Made by a program: the position numbers and the translations under genes
The notes under the pieces: generated by a model
Databases searched by the model: none
Seen by the model: only the letters and a program-made list of their open reading frames with translations
What the model was told of the DNA's origin: nothing
Part shown: in pieces, positions 46,709-55,602 of the stretch
Layout of the letters: each line of letters begins with the position of its first letter
Position numbering within the stretch: position 1 is the stretch's first letter
Source: Acidiphilium sp.
GTDB lineage: Bacteria; Pseudomonadota; Alphaproteobacteria; Acetobacterales; Acetobacteraceae
DNA: 64,000 bases
Direction: 5' to 3'
Assembly: GCA_028688905.1 (NCBI GenBank)
Contig: JAQTXH010000005.1
Span: 162,096-226,095 of the forward strand

Positions 46709-47829
46709 CCATTCTGACCAACGCCCGCATCGTGCTCGACGACCGGATCATCCATGGCAGCATGACGATCACCGATGGCCTGATCAGCGCAATCGATGAA
46801 GGAACTTACAGCGCCGGCATCGATCTGGACGGCGATTTCGTGGTCCCCGGCGTCGTCGATCTGCACACAGACAATCTGGAACGCCAGGTGCTGCCGCGCA
46901 GCAACGCGCGCTGGCCGTCCCGCTCGGCTTTGGTGGCGCATGACGCACAATGCGCTGCTGCCGGCATCACCACGGTGTTCGATGCGCTGTGCCTGGGCGA
47001 CATCGGCTTTGAGAAAGAGCGCAACCAGACTTTCGCGGACGGCTTGAGCGATCTGCGGGCGATGGCAGGCACTGGCCTCCTGAAATCGGACCATTTCCTG
47101 CATCTGCGCTGCGAATTGCCCGCCGCCGAAATGCCGGGGATGCTCGACCGTGCGATCGGCGACGATCTGGTCCGGTTGGTCAGCCTGATGGATCATAGCC
47201 CCGGCGTCGGCCAATATGCCGACGTCGAGAAATACCGCCGGATGCGGCGCGCCGAGGGGTTCAGCGATGCCGAAATCACCGCGATGATCGGCTTCCTCCA
47301 GGACAGCAAATCCCAGTACGCCGCGCCAAACCGCGCCTATGTGCTCGAACATGCTCGTGAGCGCGCATTGCCGATCGCCTCGCATGATGACCGCACCGAG
47401 GCGGAGGTCGCCCGTAACCACGAAGACCGCATTGCCATCGCCGAATTTCCGGTCACCCTCGCGGCCGCGCGCGCTGCGCATGATCTCGGCATCGTCGCTG
47501 TCGCCGGTGCGCCCAACATCGTGCGCGGCGGTTCGCATTCCGGCAATGTCCCAGCACTCGATCTGATCCACGCCGGTCTGGTCGCGGCACTCGCCTCGGA
47601 TTACGTGCCGGCATCGATGATGGAGGCGGCTTTCGCCTGCGTCAACCAGGGCGTGATGGATTTACCCGCCGCCATCGCCCTGGTCAGCGCCGGTCCGTCG
47701 GCGATGGTGGGGTTTGCTGATCGCGGACGGATTGCGGTGGGCTTTCGCGCGGATGTCGTAAGAGTGCGCATCCATGAAGACTTGCCGGTGATCCGTGCGG
47801 TATGGCGCGCGGGTGAACGGGTTGCATAA
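46705..47829 (+). CDS. phnM: Phosphonate pathway pyrophosphohydrolase PhnM
   Basis: The 374-residue amidohydrolase cleaves pyrophosphate from the 5-triphosphate intermediate. It begins ILTNARIVLDDRIIHGSMTI and carries metal ligands in DLHTDNLERQVLPRS, GIGVDHSPGVGQ-type SLMDHSPGVGQY and ASHDDRTEAEV, then GAPNIVRGGSHSGN. It is the last structural gene; phnN and phnP that complete the pathway in E. coli are not in this window. Confidence 0.94.
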   Translation: MTILTNARIVLDDRIIHGSMTITDGLISAIDEGTYSAGIDLDGDFVVPGVVDLHTDNLERQVLPRSNARWPSRSALVAHDAQCAAAGITTVFDALCLGDIGFEKERNQTFADGLSDLRAMAGTGLLKSDHFLHLRCELPAAEMPGMLDRAIGDDLVRLVSLMDHSPGVGQYADVEKYRRMRRAEGFSDAEITAMIGFLQDSKSQYAAPNRAYVLEHARERALPIASHDDRTEAEVARNHEDRIAIAEFPVTLAAARAAHDLGIVAVAGAPNIVRGGSHSGNVPALDLIHAGLVAALASDYVPASMMEAAFACVNQGVMDLPAAIALVSAGPSAMVGFADRGRIAVGFRADVVRVRIHEDLPVIRAVWRAGERVA

Positions 47830-47853
47830 ACCCGTCGTTGCGATCGCCATCCA

Positions 47854-48630
47854 ATGATGCGGCGCGGCAACGGCGTCACAGTCTGGAGCCAGATCGCCGC
47901 GCAATTGCGAATCGAGATCGACAGTGGCCGCACCCCGCCCGGCACGAAGTTGCCGCCCGAGGCCGATCTGGCGCAGCACTTCGGCGTCAATCGTCATACG
48001 GTCCGCCGCGCGCTGGAGGAACTGGCGCGCAACCGGCTGATCCGGATCGAGCATGGGCGCGGTTCGTTCGTCGCCGAACCGGTGCTCGATTATCAGATCA
48101 ACCGGCGTCCTCGTTTTTCCGAATGGGTACGTCGGCATAATCGCGAGCCGCTGGGCGAAGTGTTGTCGCTGCGCGAGATCGATCTTGCTGAACTGGCCGA
48201 GGCCGACATCATTGCCGATGCGCTCAGTTTGCCCTCCGGTGAAGCCGTGATCGAACTTGAACGATTGGGCAAGGCCGACGACCGACCGATCGCGTTGTCA
48301 CGCCATATTTTCCCCGCCCGACGTCATCCGGGGCTGCTCAAGGCACTCGCCGCCCACAAGACCATCACGGCAGCGCTGTATAGTATAGGGATCACCGATT
48401 ATGTCCGGCTGCGCTCGCGTATCTCGGCCCGGATGCCGACACCGCGCGAGGCGGGGCTGCTGGCACTTGAAGCCGGCGCGCCCGTGTTGCAATCGGAGAA
48501 TCTCAACATCACCGAAGCGGAAATCCCGCTGGAACTCTGCTTCGTGATTTACCCCGCGACACGGGTGGCGCTGATCGTCGAGCCATCTGGGTCCAGTGAT
48601 TTGGATTCGGATCACCGGATGGTTGGCTGA
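47854..48630 (+). CDS. phnF: GntR/HutC-family phosphonate regulator PhnF
   Basis: The 258-residue regulator has an N-terminal wHTH domain (about 10-75): WSQIAAQLRIEIDSGRTPPG, KLPPEADLAQHFGVNRHTVR and a wing of RIEHGRGSFVAE. A UTRA ligand-binding domain follows (about 100-245), with DRPIALSRHIFPARRHPGL. It probably represses the phn genes until a phosphonate-related ligand is present. A matching operator lies before phnG. It follows phnM by 24 bp on the same strand, so it may be autoregulated by the same promoter. Confidence 0.9.
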   Translation: MMRRGNGVTVWSQIAAQLRIEIDSGRTPPGTKLPPEADLAQHFGVNRHTVRRALEELARNRLIRIEHGRGSFVAEPVLDYQINRRPRFSEWVRRHNREPLGEVLSLREIDLAELAEADIIADALSLPSGEAVIELERLGKADDRPIALSRHIFPARRHPGLLKALAAHKTITAALYSIGITDYVRLRSRISARMPTPREAGLLALEAGAPVLQSENLNITEAEIPLELCFVIYPATRVALIVEPSGSSDLDSDHRMVG

Positions 48631-49020
48631 GCAAGAGTCTCGATTGCGGAGCAGAGGTCGGTCGTCCGGGTTCCGGGACTGTTTTGCTGGTCGCATGACC
48701 CCGATTACTGACGAATTTTATCACCATATCGTGATATCGATGCCCGGTATTCCCCTTTCGTTCGCCGATGCTATGGCGGCGGCGGCGGCAATACCTGCCC
48801 TTCCAGGCTTTCATTTTCTTTGTAATAGTTAAAAATTCCCTAAAACCTTGAGTGGGATCGTACCTCAGCGTAATTAACGCTGTATGATTCCTTATGGACT
48901 CACGCCAGGTTCATATTGTTATGAAAATACTCGCAAAATGGTGAGTAGAGTGTGATGAAACCAACGACGTCAGCTCAAATGTAACTGCTCCATAACTTAG
49001 CCAAAAGGACTGTCAGAAAG
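48631..49020. other. 390-bp intergenic region before the desaturase gene
   Basis: The first 190 bp have the GC content of the surrounding genes, then the sequence becomes AT-rich (about 48830 to 49020). I see no gene, tRNA or clear terminator here. AAAGGA, 12 nt ahead of the desaturase ATG, is its ribosome site. The AT-rich part probably contains the desaturase promoter. Confidence 0.5.
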
Positions 49021-50265
49021 ATGTTACAAACAAATAATAACCAAATCTCGAATTTTGTTACTGTGTCGAAAGATTCGCAAAAGCAAGTCTCCGGGTCTCC
49101 GTTTCTAACTGAACCCATGCGGATCGGCTTAACACCGGGTGACGATCCGCGCACCGAAATGGCGATGAGGCTCCCCGCCGTCGTGCAGCCGTTTCTGACC
49201 TGGTTGACCGCCAAACCTGCTCCGGGCGAACCGGCGGCACCCAGAAAGCCCATCACCTATGTCAACGAGGCTGTCGGACTTGTTTTCGGTGGCTGCGTTC
49301 TATCGATTCTGGCGCTTGCCGCCATGAATATCGCAGGACCTTTCTTCTGGATGGTGCTGTTTGCGGGGTTGCTCGCGACGACGTCGGGGCTTGGCCTGTT
49401 CCAGGTTGTTATCTTCCATCATTGTTCGCACGGCACTGTATTCAGTACAAGAGAACGAAACCGGATAGCCGGACGTCTTGTTTCGGCTATTTTATTGTTC
49501 AAACATTTTGATGTTTATCAAAGCGAGCATATGTTGCACCACAATGCAAACAAACTGTTCACCGACGAAGACGAATATACCGATTTTGTTGTAGGTATTT
49601 GTGATTTCAGAACGGCGACCGAGCGGCGGGTTCTGTGGCGGCGATTGTTCATGCTCCTGGTTTCACCGGTGTTCCATGGCCGGTTTCTTTTCAAACGCAT
49701 TCAAGGCAGCCTGGGATCGAATGACCGGACCCATAATCTGGTCGGCATCGCGACCTGGGGCACGCTGCTGATCGGGGGTATTTTGACGCATACGCTGGTG
49801 ATTGTGCTGGTCGCCTGGGGATTACCGCTGACCATATTGTTGCAAATTGCGACAGTTTTCAGAATTTTATGCGAGCATCGGCTGCCGCCGGTTGAAGTCA
49901 TCGCGCATCGCGGCAAGCAACTGGTGTGCGAAGCGACCGCTGGCGTGTTTCCAGGGTCTTATCCTCCCGATACCGATGCGCGCAGCCTTCGCGGGGTACT
50001 GGCGTGGAGTGCGTGGTGGGCGAACATGCTTACGATTCAGATGTTCGTGCGGTTGTTCGTTCTGGTTGGCGATGCCCCGTGTCACGATTTTCACCATCGC
50101 CGGCCAGGGAAACGCTGGAGCGATTACATACACGCCCGCCAAGCGGATTTGGAAGCCGGAAGTCCGGGCTTTCCGATCAATTATGTCGAAACCTGGGGGC
50201 TGTTCCGTGCGGTTGACGAGAATTTTGCAGCGATGGCACGCGCGCCAGCCGGCCTACTTGGGTAA
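49021..50265 (+). CDS. Membrane fatty acid desaturase/hydroxylase family
   Basis: The 414-residue protein has the three histidine boxes of membrane desaturases: HHCSHG near residue 139, HMLHH near 170 and HDFHH near 359, which bind the di-iron centre. About four hydrophobic segments flank the boxes. The first 35 residues are polar and low-GC-coded, so Met38 (MRIGLTP) could be the true start, although AAAGGA before 49021 favours the longer form. It may desaturate membrane lipids or a pigment. It ends inside a 15-bp tandem repeat. Confidence 0.82.
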   Translation: MLQTNNNQISNFVTVSKDSQKQVSGSPFLTEPMRIGLTPGDDPRTEMAMRLPAVVQPFLTWLTAKPAPGEPAAPRKPITYVNEAVGLVFGGCVLSILALAAMNIAGPFFWMVLFAGLLATTSGLGLFQVVIFHHCSHGTVFSTRERNRIAGRLVSAILLFKHFDVYQSEHMLHHNANKLFTDEDEYTDFVVGICDFRTATERRVLWRRLFMLLVSPVFHGRFLFKRIQGSLGSNDRTHNLVGIATWGTLLIGGILTHTLVIVLVAWGLPLTILLQIATVFRILCEHRLPPVEVIAHRGKQLVCEATAGVFPGSYPPDTDARSLRGVLAWSAWWANMLTIQMFVRLFVLVGDAPCHDFHHRRPGKRWSDYIHARQADLEAGSPGFPINYVETWGLFRAVDENFAAMARAPAGLLG

Positions 50266-50312
50266 TCCTTACTTGGGTAATCCTTACTTGGGTAATCCTT
50301 ACTTGGGTAATC
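50256..50312. repeat. 15-bp tandem repeat, about 3.8 copies, across the stop of the desaturase gene
   Basis: ACTTGGGTAATCCTT repeats exactly at 50256, 50271 and 50286, and a fourth partial unit ends at 50312. The first unit contributes the desaturase's last residues and its TAA (50263-50265). The last bases touch the reverse-strand kinase stop (50311-50313), so the repeat fills the whole gap between two convergent genes. Confidence 0.97.
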
Positions 50313-51666
50313 ATGGTGATTTGACCGCGCGCCGGGCCGTGCCGGGGGGGAGGGATATCGTCACCGTGGTACCCTCGCCGGGTAAGCTGTCGATCATGAG
50401 GGTTCCCTCATGAGCGGCGGCCAGTTGCTTGGCGATTGGCAACCCGAGGCCGGCACCGGTAGCCCGGTGACCATCGGGGGTGGCGATCTGGACGAACGGT
50501 TCAACCACCCGTTCGATCGCATGGGGTTCAATACCGATGCCGTTGTCGGCGACCGTGATGGTGACACCGTTCTGACCGGTGATCAGGGCCGCGACGATGA
50601 TTTTGCCGCCAGGAGCGGTGAATTTGAGCGCGTTACCGATCAAATTCGACAGAATTTGGCGGAACCGTTCGTAATCGATCGAGACTTGCCAGTGAAGTTC
50701 CAAAGGGGCGATCTCGATGCGGATGTTGCATGCCGCGGCCGTGGCGGCGAAACCCCGCACGGCATTTTGCAAAAGGTGAAAAATGGGAACCCAGTCCCGC
50801 CGCAGAACGGGTTCGGAATTCTCGAAACTTGAGAAATCGAGAATATCTTGCACCAATGTCAGCAGACGGTGACCGGAATCGAGAATTTGGTGAGTGAACT
50901 CGTTGTGTTGTTCCGGAGTCAGGACACGAAACCCCGATTGTAGCAGAAGCTCGGAAAACCCGATGATGGCTTCGAGCGGCGAGCGAAATTCATGGCTGAG
51001 CGTTGCCAGAAACCGGGCACGGACATTGTTCGCATCTTCCGCCGCTTGCTTGGCTAGGCGCAGTGCCGTCACCGCCGCCTTGCGCTGAAGCACGTCGATA
51101 TAGACCGCCAGGGCAGCCTCGATCAATTCCCGGTCGCCCGCCTCAAATGCCCTATGGATGTTGGTTTCGGTTTTGTTGCCCAGCAGAAGCGCGCGTCCCT
51201 GATCGGAATCATAGGCCCACAGAACATAGGGTACCCCCAGCAAACCGCTCATCTCGCCTGATTCCGGTACCGGGGCCTGCTTGGCGGAGGTGTACAGATA
51301 GGCTGGCGGTGTCGCGAGCACGAGCGACGTGTCCTTGACAGTGCCAAATGCGTGCTCGACGACGAAGCGCTCCCGGACCACCGGGTCACGCACAAGAAAC
51401 GCGGCGCAGTCGCAGAGCGACGTATCGGCGATGGTCGCGAGGATTATTTTACCAATGGTCTCCGGCGGTATTTCCTGACCGATCAGCAAATACGCTTCGC
51501 GAACCAGGCTGGCGACGATTTTGCTGCGCCGCGCTTCGCGGGCGACGCGGCTCTGATCTTCCTGCAATCGCAGCAGGCGAGCACCGACCTCATTATATTC
51601 TTGTTTATAATAGGCTAGTTCGCGTTCAAGCTGGTCTCGGCTTGTTGCGTAGTCGTTCATCGTCAT
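50311..51666 (-). CDS. Sensor histidine kinase with GAF-like input domain, FIST-operon partner
   Basis: The 451-residue cytoplasmic kinase starts with a coiled-coil stretch (about 8-45: LERELAYYKQEYNEVGARLL), then a GAF-like domain (about 50-200), a HisKA domain with FLATLSHEFRSPLEAIIGF and an HATPase domain (about 325-445) with ILSNLIGNALKF, VADNGIGIEP and GAGLGLPIAKQLA. No membrane segments are visible, so its signal is internal. It is the last gene of an operon with FIST-domain protein and a diguanylate-cyclase response regulator; the FIST protein probably tunes its activity. Confidence 0.92.
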   Translation of the reverse strand: MTMNDYATSRDQLERELAYYKQEYNEVGARLLRLQEDQSRVAREARRSKIVASLVREAYLLIGQEIPPETIGKIILATIADTSLCDCAAFLVRDPVVRERFVVEHAFGTVKDTSLVLATPPAYLYTSAKQAPVPESGEMSGLLGVPYVLWAYDSDQGRALLLGNKTETNIHRAFEAGDRELIEAALAVYIDVLQRKAAVTALRLAKQAAEDANNVRARFLATLSHEFRSPLEAIIGFSELLLQSGFRVLTPEQHNEFTHQILDSGHRLLTLVQDILDFSSFENSEPVLRRDWVPIFHLLQNAVRGFAATAAACNIRIEIAPLELHWQVSIDYERFRQILSNLIGNALKFTAPGGKIIVAALITGQNGVTITVADNGIGIEPHAIERVVEPFVQIATPDGHRATGAGLGLPIAKQLAAAHEGTLMIDSLPGEGTTVTISLPPGTARRAVKSP

Positions 51667-51675
51667 CCGACACGG

Positions 51676-52884
51676 TCATCCGACACGCTGAAACACGCTC
51701 AGCACACCGGTCCAATCGAGCGGCCGACTATAATTGCCGGCGAAGGGCGCGATTTCAACACCTGAATAGAAACCCATGAACGGGAAGGCCGGCACCAGAC
51801 TGCGCAATACCAGGTCGGCCTCCTCGGTGGCGGCACCGCTCATCACACTCGCGCGACCGGCGCAGTCGATATAAAGAGCAAGCAAACACGTTTCCCCGGC
51901 GATGCGGTTGCCGAGGTCGGCCACACCGCGCTCGACCGATTCCAGCATCAACAAATTATCGCGGCTCATAATCTGCACGCGGGTGCCTACGGCGAAATCA
52001 GGCTCGAACAGCGTAATCGAGCCGCTGGCCGGGTTTGCTTGCAGGATCAGGCGATTGACGTAGTTGTTTTCGTCATAGGGCGCGAAGGGATCGCCTTGCT
52101 TTTGACCCAAGGTGGCGACCAGGGACAATTGCTGGCCGCTCGTGGTTCCCAGCTCCAACCCTAGCATCCGTTCGACCACGGTCAGGGCGGGTTCGTCGTT
52201 CAGTTCCAGAACCTCCGCTCCCTCGATGCGGGTAATTTCAAAAAAGCTGCTCACCGGACGGCAACCATGCAAAATGACCGTTGAAGCCTTGATGTTCGAG
52301 GGAAAAATAAGCGCCGCCATCGCGTGTTTGCAAATGCAGCCGTTAACGATCATCCAGCTGTCGGACAGGTTGATGTCGGTGAGCAAGCCGCCACCGATCA
52401 CGTGCAACAGCCGATCGCCCAACCCCTTCTGAAACCCCGCCATAAGCTGGCTTGCCGGATGCAGCTGCAGCGGTGACGAACTTGCCACGTTGTCGAACAA
52501 GAGCAGAACGACCGACCCATCGGCGGCTCGGTCGCGAACCAGGCGGCCAAGATCCTCCCCGGCCTGGGTTTCACCGCGCAGCAGGTCGCTCGTGGTCACC
52601 ACCTGGGGCGTCATGTCCGCGCCCTGAAACGCGATAAGGCCGATTTCGAATCCCGTATAGCCGAAACCCGCAGTCGAGATGGCACCCGCCGATGAGCCGC
52701 CGGTGAGTGCCACGCCGGGGAAAGTTTCCTGCAACGCGCCGAGTGCCGCTGCCGGATCGTGTTTGCCGCCTACGAAGGCGAGGATCAGGTCGGGCGAGCT
52801 GGTTTTCAACTGGGCTTGGCATATCTTGACGGCGGTTTTGATGTTCTGATCGCACGCATAGGCAGTACCGGTGGGCATGGTCAT
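51676..52884 (-). CDS. FIST N/FIST C domain sensory protein
   Basis: The 402-residue protein matches the FIST family: the N domain (about 30-230) with DLILAFVGGKHDPAAALGAL, GVALTGGSSAGAISTAGFGY and VSSFFEITRIEGAEVLELND, then a FIST C domain (about 235-385) with GESCLLALYIDC-like ETCLLALYIDCAGR and GFYSGVEIAPF. FIST proteins sit next to kinases or GGDEF genes; some bind heme and nitric oxide (NosP). The gene is 9 bp from the kinase and its start overlaps the GGDEF gene's stop by 4 bp, so all three are one operon. Confidence 0.9.
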   Translation of the reverse strand: MTMPTGTAYACDQNIKTAVKICQAQLKTSSPDLILAFVGGKHDPAAALGALQETFPGVALTGGSSAGAISTAGFGYTGFEIGLIAFQGADMTPQVVTTSDLLRGETQAGEDLGRLVRDRAADGSVVLLLFDNVASSSPLQLHPASQLMAGFQKGLGDRLLHVIGGGLLTDINLSDSWMIVNGCICKHAMAALIFPSNIKASTVILHGCRPVSSFFEITRIEGAEVLELNDEPALTVVERMLGLELGTTSGQQLSLVATLGQKQGDPFAPYDENNYVNRLILQANPASGSITLFEPDFAVGTRVQIMSRDNLLMLESVERGVADLGNRIAGETCLLALYIDCAGRASVMSGAATEEADLVLRSLVPAFPFMGFYSGVEIAPFAGNYSRPLDWTGVLSVFQRVG

Positions 52885-54272
52885 GAATGAATTTCGCCTT
52901 GTAAATTAGGAGCATGGTCGGGAACCTCGCCGTATAGCATGACCCTGTTGCGCCCGGCGCGTTTGGCTTCATAAAGGGCGGCATCCGCCTGTTCGATCAA
53001 GGTGGCGGCCGGGGTGGGAACGCATGAGATCGTGAGACCAATGCTCGCCGTCACCTGCACCGACGGATCGACCCGCAGGTTGGCAATGGCGGAGCGGAGC
53101 TTTTCCGTGACGGCGGTGGCGCGCTCCTTGTCGGACAAGGCACTGATGATGACAATGAATTCTTCACCTCCGAACCGGGCAATCAAGTCGCTGCCCCTGA
53201 GTTTCCGGCGCAGAATGTCGGCGATACCCTGCAACACCTTGTCGCCCATCGTATGACCGAACTGGTCGTTGATGTCCTTGAAATGGTCGATGTCGATAAT
53301 GAGCAGCGCAAAGCTGGGATTCGATGTGGCCTCGCACAGGCGGTCGAGATGGGAGCTAAGATAGCGCCGATTGTACAAACCGGTCAGAGGATCGATGACG
53401 GCGAGCTGGAGGGCGCTCCCGACGTCGTTGCGCAGGCTGTCGTCATAGCGTTTGTGCCGAATTTGATTGTTCGCACGCAATACCAACTCATCTGCATCGA
53501 GGGGTAGCACGAGGCAGTCGTTGGCACCCAGATCGAGCGCGCTGATCATCAGGTCGCGCTGTTCGGGCTCCGCGATCAACAGGACCGGCGTATTCCTTGT
53601 CGCGGCATTCGCGCGACACCTTGCGACCAGACGACGCGGATCGATGTCCAGGAGCGACAAGCTGATCAGGACAAGATCGAACGTTCCCGACATAATATTT
53701 TCAAATACTTCGGTTTCGTCGTGAGCGGTGGTAACGTGCATTCTTGCCGCCGCGAGAGCATCGTGGGTTTGCCGCGCGCGTGCCGCTATATCCTCGATAA
53801 TCAGAACCCTTGCCGACTGAGCCGTGATATCCTCGGGTTCGCCCATGTGCAGCCCGAGTGCCGACGCAGTGGCACCGCGCACCCGCCATTCATCCATCAG
53901 GTGCTTGAGACGGATGACCCCGCGCAACCGGGCCAGGAGCAGCTCGTATTGCACCGGTTTGGTCAAAAACTCGTCGGCACCGCAGCGAAGTCCTCGGGAT
54001 CGCTCGGATGGTTTTTGCAGGCCGGTAATCATGATGACCGGAATGTCCAACGTGGCTTTATGGCTTTTCAAAAGGCGACAGACCTCATAACCGTTCAGGT
54101 CCGGCATCATGACATCGAGAAGAATAGCATCCGGTTGCCAGGCCCGCGCCGTCGCAAGAACTTCCGAACCCTTGCCGATGGTTTTGACCTCATAATATTC
54201 ACTGGTCAGACGCGCCTCCAGCAGGCGCGCGTTGGGAGCGACATCGTCAACGACAAGAACTCGGGCGGTCAA
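52881..54272 (-). CDS. PleD-like response regulator diguanylate cyclase (REC-REC-GGDEF)
   Basis: The 463-residue protein has an intact receiver (about 3-120; phosphoacceptor Asp in ILLDVMMPDLNG), a second receiver (about 150-270) in which the Asp is replaced (DLVLISLSLLD), and a GGDEF domain with DIDHFKDINDQFGHTMGD and RFGGEEFIVII. The I-site RGSD lies just before GGEEF, so product inhibition by c-di-GMP is likely. This is the PleD layout. It is the first gene of the DGC-FIST-kinase operon, and the kinase is its likely phosphodonor. Confidence 0.95.
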   Translation of the reverse strand: MTARVLVVDDVAPNARLLEARLTSEYYEVKTIGKGSEVLATARAWQPDAILLDVMMPDLNGYEVCRLLKSHKATLDIPVIMITGLQKPSERSRGLRCGADEFLTKPVQYELLLARLRGVIRLKHLMDEWRVRGATASALGLHMGEPEDITAQSARVLIIEDIAARARQTHDALAAARMHVTTAHDETEVFENIMSGTFDLVLISLSLLDIDPRRLVARCRANAATRNTPVLLIAEPEQRDLMISALDLGANDCLVLPLDADELVLRANNQIRHKRYDDSLRNDVGSALQLAVIDPLTGLYNRRYLSSHLDRLCEATSNPSFALLIIDIDHFKDINDQFGHTMGDKVLQGIADILRRKLRGSDLIARFGGEEFIVIISALSDKERATAVTEKLRSAIANLRVDPSVQVTASIGLTISCVPTPAATLIEQADAALYEAKRAGRNRVMLYGEVPDHAPNLQGEIHS

Positions 54273-54864
54273 AACGCACTCCTTGCGGAAATTTTTTATC
54301 TTATAAATACAATGTTAAGCCGTAGTTCAGATATGATGAACTTTAGCTTTTTAAAGCTATGAATTTGATCGGCGAAGCAACCCTGTGTTGTATGGCATAA
54401 ACAGGGGGTGGCGCACCAGAGGAATTTGGCCACAAGGCGCGGACCGCATACTCTACCTGATGTCACGATTTTGCAGAGCCGAACCCCGTAGCGGCGGCCG
54501 ATGCGACCTCTCAAATCACCACACATACGCCAGCCCCCGCCACGCGTTTGGTTTGCGGGTTTTGTATACATTAGCATTTCGGCATAAATATAACGTGACA
54601 GATATCATATTTATTTGTCGCGGCAGGCAGTCGCGTAACAATCCTTATCGCTATGAAATTGCTTGTAAAACAATGAATCTGGTCATCAACCTACCATAAA
54701 CCTTTACGAATTATCAAAGACACTTTAGCATCCAATCCGCTGCGGCCGAGATAGAAATAAAATCTATGCGGCCTCAGCGCAATTTCGTTCATGATGTCGA
54801 AGGCTTTTAAGTTTTCGATGGATGAAGTGTTTAGTTAAATATAAAAACGTGAAAAGGAAACTCC
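54273..54864. other. 592-bp AT-richer gap upstream of the GGDEF and DUF1097 genes
   Basis: This divergent region holds no convincing gene; short frames on both strands lack similarity. An imperfect hairpin lies at 54742-54773 (GCGGCC-GAGATAGA ... TCTATGCGGCC), and the sequence near 54550-54720 is AT-rich. Promoters for the operon at 54272 and for the gene at 54865 must lie here. GAAAAGGAAA, the ribosome site for 54865, is at its right edge. Confidence 0.45.
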
Positions 54865-55410
54865 ATGTCTTTGGTTGTAGCGTTAGCAATAACGATTGGT
54901 GTGATGGGTGGCATCGCAACATTCGCCGTGTTGGGACCGCTTGTGGTCCTGAACTTGCAAATATGGGCCATGTTCTTGGCCTGGGCGTGCTTTTATCATA
55001 CAGGCGGCAAAGAAGCCGGGTTGAAAACCACCATCACCAATAACGTTTTTGGCGCAGTGATGGCTTGGGTTGCGCTGCTGATGATCACTCATATTCCGCT
55101 GGGGGCATCGCTTGGCTTGCCGGCCTGGGCGGGCATCTGTGTGGGTGCCACGGTGTTCGTCTTGATTCTGGCCGCGAATATTCCAGCCTTGTCGGTCATT
55201 CCGGCGGGATTTTACGGCTATGCCGCAACCGCGGCCTATGCACTCGTCGGCGGTCACCTGGCGACACTCACCTCGGTTTCCGTCCTTAATCCGCTCATCG
55301 TCATCAGCCTATCCTTGATCGTGGGGGCCGCTCTCGGTTACGTTTCCGAGAAAATCGCCGGGTCGCTGACGAAGCCCGCAGTTGCAGCATATCAGCAACG
55401 TAGCCGCTGA
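54865..55410 (+). CDS. DUF1097 family membrane protein
   Basis: The 181-residue protein has five or six membrane segments and the DUF1097 pattern: LQIWAMFLAWACFYHTGGKE near residue 31, then ITNNVFGAVMAWVALLM and VIPAGFYGYAATAAYAL, with SLIVGAALGYVSEKIAG at the end. The family is of unknown function (a YcgH/YccF-like inner-membrane protein). It is monocistronic, with a strong hairpin after the stop. Confidence 0.88.
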   Translation: MSLVVALAITIGVMGGIATFAVLGPLVVLNLQIWAMFLAWACFYHTGGKEAGLKTTITNNVFGAVMAWVALLMITHIPLGASLGLPAWAGICVGATVFVLILAANIPALSVIPAGFYGYAATAAYALVGGHLATLTSVSVLNPLIVISLSLIVGAALGYVSEKIAGSLTKPAVAAYQQRSR

Positions 55411-55434
55411 TAAAATCGTAGTATTGTTAAACTA

Positions 55435-55469
55435 TAGGCCATGATGATTTTTCGAGTCATCATGGCCTA
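55435..55469. terminator. 13-bp perfect hairpin after DUF1097 gene
   Basis: TAGGCCATGATGA (55435-55447) and TCATCATGGCCTA (55457-55469) form a perfect stem with loop TTTTTCGAG. There is little T-tract after it on the plus strand. It probably ends the DUF1097 transcript. Confidence 0.7.
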
Positions 55470-55602
55470 CCCAATGGTTTTGCGTGGCCCGCACAATCGT
55501 CCGATTCGTTTCCGGCGTCACAGCCACTAACGGGCCGGTGTCAGGCCGTGTGTCAGGCGGTAGCAGCGTGCCGATTGAAACGGCGCGCCGGGGTCCGGTT
55601 AT

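Noticed and set aside
50256..50312. 15-bp repeats as a CRISPR remnant
   Set aside because: Units are contiguous with no spacers and are too short.
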